DNA of 36,525 nt from Oscillospiraceae bacterium (GTDB lineage Bacteria > Bacillota > Clostridia > Oscillospirales > Ruminococcaceae), in contig CAADVD010000012.1 in assembly GCA_900752435.1 (NCBI GenBank), forward strand, positions 1 through 36,525, read 5' to 3'. Positions 7,546-13,639 of the stretch are shown piece after piece. The translations under genes and the position numbers were made by a program. The first letter of the stretch is position 1. Every line of letters begins with the position of its first letter. The notes below the pieces were generated by a model. The model was not told where the DNA came from, searched no databases, and saw only the letters and a program-made list of their open reading frames with translations.

Positions 7546-8217
7546 ATGGTACACATTGGAAACGAATGGGACGAGCTGTTAAAAGGCGAATTTGAAAAAG
7601 AATATTACTTAAAACTGCGCAAGTTTTTGGCGTACGAATACAAGCATGGCACGGTGTATCCAGATATGTACGACATCTTCAACGGACTGAAGTACACCTC
7701 CTACTCCGACGTCAAAGCGGTCATTCTGGGACAAGACCCGTATCACGGCAAGGGACAGGCGCACGGCCTGTGCTTTTCCGTAAAAAAAGGCGTACCCCAG
7801 CCCCCATCCCTGCAAAATATTTTCAAAGAATTGCAGGCGGATTTGGGCATTACGCCGCCGTCACACGGTGAGCTGACCGACTGGACCCGGCAAGGTGTAA
7901 TGCTGTTGAACACCGTCCTGACGGTGCGCGAAGGACAGGCAAACAGCCACAAAAACAAAGGCTGGGAAACCTTCACCGACCGCGTAATTGAACTGCTCAA
8001 CGAACGGGAACAGCCCATGGTATTCCTGCTTTGGGGTGCCAATGCACGGGCGAAAACAGCGCTGATTACCAATCCCCACCACTTAATTCTGACTTGTGCG
8101 CATCCCAGTCCGCTGTCGGCGTACAACGGCTTTTTCGGATGCCGGCATTTCTCGAAGACCAACGAATTTTTGCAGTCGATTGGACAAACACCGATTGACT
8201 GGCGGATTTCGGAATAA
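7546..8217 (+). CDS. ung: Uracil-DNA glycosylase, family 1
   Basis: The 223-residue protein carries the family 1 signature GQDPYHGKGQAHGLCFSV, with the water-activating Asp at about residue 64, and the HPSPLSAYNGFFG loop near 186-198, which contributes the catalytic His and inserts into the DNA minor groove. It removes uracil arising from cytosine deamination or dUTP misincorporation and starts base excision repair. The length is typical (about 220-230). GAGGAGAAC precedes the ATG. It sits 21 bases after rlmA and 14 before the GNAT gene in an apparent operon. All key residues are present, so it should be active. Confidence 0.97.
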   Translation: MVHIGNEWDELLKGEFEKEYYLKLRKFLAYEYKHGTVYPDMYDIFNGLKYTSYSDVKAVILGQDPYHGKGQAHGLCFSVKKGVPQPPSLQNIFKELQADLGITPPSHGELTDWTRQGVMLLNTVLTVREGQANSHKNKGWETFTDRVIELLNEREQPMVFLLWGANARAKTALITNPHHLILTCAHPSPLSAYNGFFGCRHFSKTNEFLQSIGQTPIDWRISE

Positions 8218-8231
8218 ACGGAGGGGATTCC

Positions 8232-8756
8232 ATGATTCAAACGGCAAGACTTCAGCTGGTTCCATTGGAACTGCACCACTATCCGGAGGTATTCCAGCTA
8301 TGGAGCCGGTATGAGGTGATTCGCTTCACCTACAGCACCTTACTTCAAACACCGGCAGAATGCCGCGAACGGCTGGCAGGCTGGCTTCCCCAATACAGCG
8401 ATCCGGACGGTGCGAACAAATTTGCCATCTTTCGGGAAAACGAGTTTATCGGAATCATCGGCTTTCCCATGTTCCGGCGCGAAGAATTGACCTGCGGCTT
8501 CTTTTATCAGATTGTGCCCGAATTTTGGGGTAACGGATACGCATCGGAAGCGGCGGCCGGCATGCTTGCTTTCCTGCTTGAACGCCATCCCGACGTGACG
8601 GTGATTGCCGATGCCGTGGAAGCCAATCCGGCAAGCATCCGCATTCTGCAAAAGCTCGGCTTTGTGCAGACCATGCGTGAAGAAAAAGGCTTCCAAAACA
8701 ACGGCATGGAGCTGGATATTCTGCACTTTCGATTGGAGCGGAAGGAAACCACATAG
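8232..8756 (+). CDS. GNAT family N-acetyltransferase, RimJ/RimL type
   Basis: The 174-residue protein begins with MIQTARLQLVPLELHHYPEVFQ, the usual beta-1/alpha-1 start of RimJ/RimL-like acetyltransferases. It contains the VPEFWGNGYASEAAAGML block near residues 95-115, which is the acetyl-CoA binding motif A (consensus WGxGYATEA). The VEANPASIRILQKLGF segment near residue 136 is the typical C-terminal motif in which Asn and Ser help bind CoA. Such enzymes acetylate protein N-termini, antibiotics or small amines; the substrate is unknown. A GGAGGGG site lies a few bases before the ATG. It is the last gene of the rlmA-ung operon. Confidence 0.9.
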   Translation: MIQTARLQLVPLELHHYPEVFQLWSRYEVIRFTYSTLLQTPAECRERLAGWLPQYSDPDGANKFAIFRENEFIGIIGFPMFRREELTCGFFYQIVPEFWGNGYASEAAAGMLAFLLERHPDVTVIADAVEANPASIRILQKLGFVQTMREEKGFQNNGMELDILHFRLERKETT

Positions 8757-8765
8757 AAAAACCGC

Positions 8766-8806
8766 AAACGGGGTTATGAGCGCTGTGCTCATAACCCCGT
8801 TTTTCT
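8766..8806 (+). terminator. Rho-independent terminator of the rlmA-ung-GNAT operon
   Basis: Perfect 16-bp stem (8766-8781 with 8787-8802; left arm AAACGGGGTTATGAGC) with a 5-base loop, then a T run. It lies 10 bases after the GNAT stop codon. Confidence 0.93.
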
Positions 8807-8847
8807 GACCACTTACACACGCAAATCAACCGTCTGTCGAAAATCCA

Positions 8848-8876
8848 TAGACAACACTCCAATGACTGTCTATAAT
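8848..8876 (+). promoter_or_regulatory. Promoter of the LytTR/DUF3021 operon
   Basis: TAGACA (8848-8853), a 17-base gap and a perfect TATAAT (8871-8876). The -10 lies inside the near-palindrome GTCTATAATAGAC (8868-8880). A second palindrome, TCCTTAAGGA, follows at 8884-8893. Both are positioned where a repressor or autoregulator could bind. Confidence 0.7.
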
Positions 8877-8938
8877 AGACTTGTCCTTAAGGAACAGGCA
8901 CCGTTTCCTGCAAACAAAATCAACAAAGGGGTGTTTTT

Positions 8939-9379
8939 ATGGTCGTGGAAATCAAAATTGACCGCACCTGTACCGAACCCAAGCTCATCATCTACACGAC
9001 GGCAATCACCGAGGAAGTCACAGAACTGACCAAAAGGCTGTCTGCCAAAACCAGCAAAAGTTTAGCTGGTTATCAGGGCGAGCAAGTACAAATCATTCCG
9101 GTTTCCCACATTCTGCGCATTTACACCGAGAAGCAAAAAGTCCTGCTGCAAACCGAAAGCGAAACGCTCCAGCTCAAATACCGGCTGTATGAACTGGAGG
9201 AGATGCTCGACCGCGAACGGTTTGTGCGCATTTCCAACTCCGAAATTGTCAATTTTGACAAGGTAAAATGCCTCGATTTGAGCATCAGCGGAACCATTCT
9301 CCTGCGGTTCCAGAACGGGCAAACCACCTATGTTTCACGCCGCTATGTCAGCAAAATCAAAGAATTGTATCATTTATAA
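8939..9379 (+). CDS. LytTR-family DNA-binding regulator
   Basis: The 146-residue protein has a short N-terminal extension (about residues 1-45) followed by a LytTR domain. Recognisable parts are the IIPVSHILRIYTEKQKVLLQT strands, a central RLYELEEMLDRERFVRISNSEIVNFDKV block and the C-terminal SGTILLRFQNGQTTYVSRRYV. There is no receiver domain, so it is a stand-alone regulator rather than part of a two-component system. It lies 16 bases before a DUF3021 membrane protein. This LytTR-DUF3021 pairing recurs in Firmicutes; the membrane partner is generally thought to restrain the regulator. A good promoter with palindromes lies upstream and suggests autoregulation. Targets are not identifiable. 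Confidence 0.93.
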   Translation: MVVEIKIDRTCTEPKLIIYTTAITEEVTELTKRLSAKTSKSLAGYQGEQVQIIPVSHILRIYTEKQKVLLQTESETLQLKYRLYELEEMLDRERFVRISNSEIVNFDKVKCLDLSISGTILLRFQNGQTTYVSRRYVSKIKELYHL

Positions 9380-9395
9380 TTTGTGAGGTGTTTTT

Positions 9396-9872
9396 ATGAA
9401 TTTCAAAAAAGAACAAAGCAACGCAAAAAAAGCATTGTTATGGGGTCTGCTGGGGTTTCCGCTGGGTGTATTTATCGATGTGAGCATTCTTTTGTTCATA
9501 TCCTGCATCATCGGCGACGGCAATTTTTGCATCGCCTATCCGAAGCTCATTCAAGAAACCGGCGGTACGCTCAACGCGTTTGCCCTGCAGTATATATTGA
9601 GCGGTATTCTGGGTGCGGCATGCGGCGCCGGTTCTGTGGTATTTGATGTGGAGCGCTGGAGTTTAACCAAAAAAACCATTCTCCACCTGCTCATCATGTC
9701 GCTTTCCATGTTTCCGATCGCTTATGTCTGCCGCTGGATGCCGCGGTCTGTCTGGGGCGCACTCTCCTACTTCGGAATTTTCCTGCTGATTTATGCGGTG
9801 ATTTGGGTGATTCAATATCGTTCCATCAAAAAGAGCATTGCACGCATCAATCAAAAAATGGCCAACCGATAA
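9396..9872 (+). CDS. DUF3021 family membrane protein
   Basis: The 158-residue protein has four hydrophobic segments (about residues 15-40, 60-85, 95-115 and 120-145) and a basic C-terminal tail. Layout, length and position directly after a LytTR gene match DUF3021 proteins. These are thought to act as membrane inhibitors or sensors for the paired LytTR regulator; that role comes from known pairs, not from this sequence. GTGAGGTG lies before the ATG, nearly the same leader as that of the LytTR gene, so the two are probably made together. A shared bidirectional terminator follows. Confidence 0.88.
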   Translation: MNFKKEQSNAKKALLWGLLGFPLGVFIDVSILLFISCIIGDGNFCIAYPKLIQETGGTLNAFALQYILSGILGAACGAGSVVFDVERWSLTKKTILHLLIMSLSMFPIAYVCRWMPRSVWGALSYFGIFLLIYAVIWVIQYRSIKKSIARINQKMANR

Positions 9873-9879
9873 ACATAAA

Positions 9880-9916
9880 AAACACCTCCAAACGGAACAA
9901 CCGCTTGGAGGTGTTT
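9880..9916. terminator. Bidirectional terminator between DUF3021 and ECF S-component genes
   Basis: Perfect 12-bp stem AAACACCTCCAA / TTGGAGGTGTTT (9880-9891 with 9905-9916), with T-rich tracts on both strands. It serves the two convergent operons. Confidence 0.9.
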
Positions 9917-9933
9917 GCTTTTCCTTTCTATAA

Positions 9934-10596
9934 TCAAGCAAGCTTCGCCTTTTTGTAGATGCTCAGCAATGCACGGCCGATGAGCGCGGACAAGACTGCC
10001 GCCGCAATGGCCTCCGGCACACCAACGCCGCCGACAACTGTCATAATCGCGCCGAACAGTGCATCCGTTTCAAGTCCCTGTGCCTGTGCATAAGCCGGAC
10101 CGAAGAAAATATAAATGAAACCCATAACCAAAATAGTATTGGTCATCGAACCCAAAAATCCGGCCAAAGCACAGGCCGCCACTTTGGTTTTATCCAGCTT
10201 GGAAACCCAAATGAACACATAAGCCGCTACAATTCCAATTAAAATGCGCGGTACAAAGCAAACCACCAGACTCCAGAAGTTTCCGGAAGTTTCACCGACC
10301 GAATAAAACGGGCTGAACGCGAACGAAGTCAGATTTGGCTGAATGGTCGCTTTCACCATACTGGTCAAGCCGAAAATAAAGCCCAAAAAAGCACCGGCTT
10401 TCGGCCCTAACAAAATCGCGCCGAGAATGACCGGAATGTGGATGGTCGTTGCGCTGATAAAGCCCAGATTGATGTACCCCAGCGGCGTGCTGGCCAAGAC
10501 AATGATGAGCGCGGACAACAGCGCAAGCTGCACCAGTGTCACCGTGTTGATACGGGGTTTTTGCGCAATGGTGGGTGTGTTTGTTGTGGTTGACAT
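9934..10596 (-). CDS. ECF transporter S component, probably for pantothenate
   Basis: The 220-residue protein has about six hydrophobic helices and a poorly conserved N-terminal tail rich in Thr. Helix 1 (LVQLALLSALIIVLA), the GFISATTIHIPVILGAILLGPKAGAFLGFIFGL block and the AxxxA-type spacing fit substrate-binding S proteins of energy-coupling factor transporters, which need shared EcfA/EcfT units encoded elsewhere. It is co-directional with, and 66 bases after, a coaX-like gene, and an S component beside coaX is usually annotated as a pantothenate transporter (PanT). The substrate is therefore inferred from context. A strong GCAGGAGG site lies before the ATG. A small inverted repeat TCTGAA-TCTG-TTCAGA at 10619-10634 lies in the gap. 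Confidence 0.85.
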   Translation of the reverse strand: MSTTTNTPTIAQKPRINTVTLVQLALLSALIIVLASTPLGYINLGFISATTIHIPVILGAILLGPKAGAFLGFIFGLTSMVKATIQPNLTSFAFSPFYSVGETSGNFWSLVVCFVPRILIGIVAAYVFIWVSKLDKTKVAACALAGFLGSMTNTILVMGFIYIFFGPAYAQAQGLETDALFGAIMTVVGGVGVPEAIAAAVLSALIGRALLSIYKKAKLA

Positions 10597-10662
10597 TATT
10601 TTTACCTCCTGCTGTCGCTCTGAATCTGTTCAGATGCGATGCAATATATTTGGAAAAAACAG

Positions 10663-11436
10663 TTATTTCGGTCGGACGTTTTTGCGGTAAATCACATAAA
10701 GTCCCTTCAACAGCAAATGCTCGTCGTACACATAAGTATTCTCACAATATGGCAGAATGCTCTTAGCATACTGACCGGTGATGACAAATGTGGTGTTCTC
10801 CCCCAAAATCTGCGCGTAGCGCTTCCCCATCCCATCGATCATACTCGCTGTTCCAAAAATAAAACCGGATTGCATGGAATCAAAGGTATTCGTTCCGATG
10901 AGGCTGTTGGGCGCTTCCAAGCTGATTTGCGGAAGACGCACGGCGCGGTCGCACAAGCCCTCAAGCGAGGTCTGCACACCGGCCATGATGGACGTTCCAA
11001 GAAGCTGTCCCTTTTGGTCGATGGCGCAGACAGTGGTCGCCGTTCCCAGCGAAAACACCGCACAGGGCAATGGGTGGTACTTCACGGCGCTGACGGCGTT
11101 GCACACAAAGTCCGTCCCCAGATTGGTGCTCTGGGAAACCTTGATATTGAGTCCCGTCTTGACACCAGCGGAAACCACCAGCACCCGACAGTGACACAAA
11201 AGCTCCAAGCTCTGCTTCAGCACAGCGGTGAGCACGGGGACGACGCTGGACACAATCGCTCCCTCGACCTGCTCCGGCGCAACGCCGTGCAGGGACAGGA
11301 TTTGCACAATGCTGTTGGCATACTCATAAGCGGTGGCGGTCTTGCGGGTTGAGATAGAAGCTGTAAAGGAAATGCAGTCTTCTTCAAATCCCCCAAGGGT
11401 GATGATGGTGTTGCCGATATTCAGCGCAAAAACCAT
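10663..11436 (-). CDS. coaX: Type III pantothenate kinase-like protein (CoaX) with altered active-site residues
   Basis: The 257-residue product matches CoaX in length and order: the N-terminal phosphate-binding loop, VVSSVVPVL, GVKTGLNIK, a GTDFVCNAVSAV block, GTATTVCAID, the GxxTSLEGL segment and a C-terminal EGLYVIY-like motif. CoaX phosphorylates pantothenate in the first step of coenzyme A synthesis without inhibition by CoA. Two positions deviate. The usual DxGNT loop reads NIGNT (Asn at residue 6, codon AAT). The usual DFGTAT reads SLGTAT (Ser at about residue 129, codon TCG). Asp at both places is considered important for phosphate, metal and substrate handling. The gene is otherwise intact and probably co-transcribed with the S component. 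It may be an altered kinase or a pseudo-enzyme. Confidence 0.85.
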   Translation of the reverse strand: MVFALNIGNTIITLGGFEEDCISFTASISTRKTATAYEYANSIVQILSLHGVAPEQVEGAIVSSVVPVLTAVLKQSLELLCHCRVLVVSAGVKTGLNIKVSQSTNLGTDFVCNAVSAVKYHPLPCAVFSLGTATTVCAIDQKGQLLGTSIMAGVQTSLEGLCDRAVRLPQISLEAPNSLIGTNTFDSMQSGFIFGTASMIDGMGKRYAQILGENTTFVITGQYAKSILPYCENTYVYDEHLLLKGLYVIYRKNVRPK

Positions 11437-11480
11437 ACGTCCGCCGCCTTTCTTACGTTTTGCTGTTTCTTCCTTCGGCT

Positions 11481-11509
11481 ATTATAAATCAAACGGAGAA
11501 AAATTGCAA
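11481..11509 (-). promoter_or_regulatory. Promoter of the coaX-like/ECF S operon
   Basis: On the minus strand TTGCAA (11504-11509), a 17-base gap and a perfect TATAAT (11481-11486). The -35 hexamer is part of a dispersed TTGCAA repeat. Confidence 0.7.
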
Positions 11510-11536
11510 ATTGCAAGTTGCAAATTGCAAATTTTT
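11501..11536. repeat. TTGCAA-type dispersed repeat, copy A
   Basis: Four TTGCAA units spaced by AAT or GT in an A/T-flanked run of about 36 bases. Its reverse complement is almost identical to 25750-25784. Confidence 0.85.
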
Positions 11537-11591
11537 CTCTCCAATGAAATTTTATGCAGAATTGTTATTTTTGCGCTCGAATTTTTTCTGT

Positions 11592-11619
11592 GTAGGGTGT
11601 CGATGCCCACATTGACCCG
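11592..11619 (+). repeat. Degenerate copy of the GTAGGGGTTGATGCCC repeat
   Basis: GTAGGGTGTCGATGCCCACA followed by TTGACCCG resembles the unit at 22335-22361, with one inserted base and substitutions. It can form a weak hairpin. Confidence 0.6.
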
Positions 11620-11679
11620 TGCTTCCCTCGGCCAACTGCGCAATTTTATACAATTCAATCCAAACCGCTGGCCTTACAA

Positions 11680-11750
11680 TAGACTTGTTCGGAAACCTTG
11701 TTAAAAGATAGCAAAAAATTTAAACTTGAGAAGGCTTCCGAATAAGTCTA
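11680..11750. mobile_element. MITE-like inverted repeat
   Basis: Arms of 20 bases, TAGACTTGTTCGGAAACCTT and AAGGCTTCCGAATAAGTCTA (11680-11699 and 11731-11750), are inverted copies with two mismatches around a 31-base A/T-rich centre. The TA at each end could be a TA target duplication of the IS630/Tc1 kind. It encodes nothing and lies upstream of the cupin gene, where the folded hairpin could affect expression. Confidence 0.55.
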
Positions 11751-11759
11751 ATGAAAACA

Positions 11760-11775
11760 GACCGGTAAACCGGTC
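11760..11775. promoter_or_regulatory. Inverted-repeat operator candidate before the cupin gene
   Basis: GACCGGT-AA-ACCGGTC has two perfect 7-base arms and lies 10 bases before the ribosome binding site. The form suits a TetR-type or other dimeric repressor. No such regulator gene is adjacent; the nearest regulator is the convergent AraC gene. Confidence 0.5.
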
Positions 11776-11799
11776 AATTCAAGGCAAGGAGTGTTGGTT

Positions 11800-12195
11800 G
11801 TGAAAAACCAAAATGTATGGGAAACATTCAATTTAGACGGCAGACTGCTTCTGCCGGAAACCACCCTTTCGTTTGGAGAAATTCCGTGGTCGGAACATCC
11901 GACCTTTGAGGGGGTAGCGCTCAAGCATCTTGTTACCTCGGCTCAGACACAGGGACAATTCAGTTTCCATTTGGTGCGCATTGCACCGAACAAAAAAATC
12001 GGACTGCATGTGCATCCGAAACAATTGGAAACACATGAAGTCCTCGCGGGTAGCGGCTGGTGTCTCAACGATGGTGTCAAGCTCTGTTACGAACCGGGCG
12101 CCATCTCCATGTTCCCCAAAAACGTGCCGCATGAAGTAACAGCTGGAGAAGAGGGCTTGTACCTATTCGCCAAATTCTTTCCGGCACTCGTTTAA
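11800..12195 (+). CDS. Cupin-domain protein
   Basis: The 131-residue protein is a single small cupin. Motif 1 is visible as GLHVHPKQLETHEVLAGSG (about residues 68-86), with HxH and a later Glu/His providing a possible metal site, and motif 2 as PGAISMFPKNVPHEV (about 97-112). I chose the GTG at 11800 because AAGGAG lies 8 bases upstream; a GTG at 11791 overlaps that site. Single cupins of this size range from sugar isomerases to ligand sensors, and no specific substrate can be read. Its 3' end overlaps the convergent AraC gene by 33 bases. A palindromic operator and a MITE-like element lie upstream, so expression is probably controlled. Confidence 0.85.
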   Translation: MKNQNVWETFNLDGRLLLPETTLSFGEIPWSEHPTFEGVALKHLVTSAQTQGQFSFHLVRIAPNKKIGLHVHPKQLETHEVLAGSGWCLNDGVKLCYEPGAISMFPKNVPHEVTAGEEGLYLFAKFFPALV

Positions 12196-12957
12196 GTAGG
12201 GAAACGGCAATGTCCGGCAAGCGCATCGATAACGTGTCGGTGAGAGGCCGAGCAGTTTTTCAAACTGTCGAATGAAGTGGCTTTGGTCGCAGAACCCTGT
12301 GTCCAAAGCCACTTCTGCCATGCTCGTACAGCAAAGAATTTGCTTCTGGGCTTTGCGGATGCGGTTTTGCAATTGGAACTGGTGCGGTGTCAGCCCCACC
12401 TCCTGCTTGAACAAGCGAAGCAGATGATATTTGCTGAAATGAGTCTGCATCGCCATATCGTCTAAACAAAGCGATTCTTCCGCATGATTCTCCATTGCGT
12501 CGCACAACTGCTGAACCGCCGATGAAAACGGCTGAACGGTCAAAACCGATGTCTGCATGAGCAAAAGAAGCACCTGTGCCAACAGCACTTTTCTCCGTTC
12601 CTCTTCCAGTCCACACTCTCTGCACATCTGCACAAGCGCAGGCTCAAGGACACAAGCCAGCGCCTCAGCATCGCGGTGCTCGACCAACTCTTTGGGAATA
12701 CAGATCGTCAGCATCGTATACATTCCCTGCGCCGTAAAACGGTGTGGTTCATACGGCCGAATCACCCAAATCGAATTCTCTTTTTGCTCCGTCTGCTCAC
12801 CTTGTCGATAAAAGCAAACGCGTCCGGAGAGAAGCATACAAACCGTATACACGGATATATGATTATGCTGTGGATAGGACAATCTGGAGTTTTTCATCAA
12901 AACGAGCTCCAACCTCGACCATGATGTTTGATAATAAGTAATTTCGGCCATCCGCAT
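12163..12957 (-). CDS. AraC-family transcriptional regulator
   Basis: The 264-residue protein has an N-terminal cupin-like sensing domain (HNHISVYTVCMLLSGRVCFYRQG and IRPYEPHRF, residues about 30-80) and a C-terminal pair of helix-turn-helix units of the AraC type (residues about 165-255). The signature is MAQTHFSKYHLLRLFKQEVGLTPHQF-like, followed by IAxxxGFCDQSHFIRQFEKLLGLSPTRYR. The ATG at 12957 was chosen because AAGGAG lies 10 bases upstream. The gene has its own extended -10 promoter and is divergent from the MarR-ABC operon. It is convergent with the cupin gene, whose stop it overlaps. Control of that cupin, of the MarR-ABC operon or of distant genes are all possible; the inducer is unknown. 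Confidence 0.93.
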   Translation of the reverse strand: MRMAEITYYQTSWSRLELVLMKNSRLSYPQHNHISVYTVCMLLSGRVCFYRQGEQTEQKENSIWVIRPYEPHRFTAQGMYTMLTICIPKELVEHRDAEALACVLEPALVQMCRECGLEEERRKVLLAQVLLLLMQTSVLTVQPFSSAVQQLCDAMENHAEESLCLDDMAMQTHFSKYHLLRLFKQEVGLTPHQFQLQNRIRKAQKQILCCTSMAEVALDTGFCDQSHFIRQFEKLLGLSPTRYRCACRTLPFPYLNECRKEFGE

Positions 12958-12979
12958 CCTGCACACTCTCCTTTTTTGT

Positions 12980-13008
12980 AGTATAGCACAAAAGACACAA
13001 AACGGCAA
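12980..13008 (-). promoter_or_regulatory. Promoter of the AraC-family gene
   Basis: TTGCCG (13003-13008), a 17-base gap and TATACT (12980-12985) with an extended TGC before the -10. It lies back to back with the MarR promoter, the -35 elements being 15 bases apart. Confidence 0.65.
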
Positions 13009-13023
13009 AAATCCCTAGGTACC

Positions 13024-13052
13024 TTGACTTTTCACAAAAATCGTGCTACAAT
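13024..13052 (+). promoter_or_regulatory. Promoter of the marR-ABC-ABC operon
   Basis: TTGACT (13024-13029), a 17-base gap and TACAAT (13047-13052) with an extended TGC. The inverted repeat AATAC-ACTA-GTATT (13050-13063) lies over the start region and is a candidate autoregulatory MarR operator. Confidence 0.75.
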
Positions 13053-13084
13053 ACACTAGTATTATAAATGAAGGGAGGATGCAC

Positions 13085-13573
13085 ATGAACCAAGACGATT
13101 TCCTTTCCCATCAAATCATAAAACAACTGCGCCAATGCGGACACTTTTTGCATTTCCGGATGGGAGGAAAAGCAGGAAGACGAAGAATTCTTTCCACCCT
13201 ACTGACGCATCCGGAACTTTTACAGCGGGATTTGCAGGATATTCTGGAAGTGCAATCCGGTTCTTTAAGCGAGATGATCACCAAAATGGAAGCGGATGGC
13301 CTTGTAGAAAAAGTCAAAAGCCAAAAAGACGGCCGGCAGCTGGTGCTGACATTAACGCCGGAGGGAACGGCTCAGGCTAAGCGTTCCCAAGAGGAATACG
13401 ACAAACGAGTCGAAAAAATGATGTCGTGTTTTTCCGTGGAAGAACAGCAAAAACTGCACGAATTACTGGAAACCATGGTCGCGCATTGGAAAGAAATCGA
13501 ACACGAAATGGATTTTCCGCCAACACCATCCGAAAACGAAACACAAAACAGAACAAGTCAAACGAACGAGTAG
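13085..13573 (+). CDS. MarR-family transcriptional regulator
   Basis: The 162-residue protein has the winged helix-turn-helix core of MarR regulators. The recognition region is HPELLQRDLQDILEVQSGSLSEMITKMEADGLVEK (about residues 40-75) and the wing contains SQKDGRQLVLTLTPEG (about 78-92). The C-terminal helix ends in an acidic and Asn/Gln/Thr-rich tail. GGGAGG lies 6 bases before the ATG at 13085. It is the first gene of an operon with two ABC half-transporters starting 66 bases later, a layout in which the regulator usually represses its own exporter and is released by the exported compound. The upstream inverted repeat at 13050-13063 suits autoregulation. Confidence 0.93.
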   Translation: MNQDDFLSHQIIKQLRQCGHFLHFRMGGKAGRRRILSTLLTHPELLQRDLQDILEVQSGSLSEMITKMEADGLVEKVKSQKDGRQLVLTLTPEGTAQAKRSQEEYDKRVEKMMSCFSVEEQQKLHELLETMVAHWKEIEHEMDFPPTPSENETQNRTSQTNE

Positions 13574-13639
13574 TGTTGATCACGTAAATCCAGTTGATGA
13601 TCGCTGCTCGTTTCCTATACAGAAAGGAATGAAGAAAGC

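Noticed and set aside
8874..8884. AATAGACTTGT upstream of the LytTR gene as a second copy of the MITE-like arm
   Set aside because: Only 11 bases match the arm at 11679-11689, the sequence then diverges, and no inverted partner is nearby.
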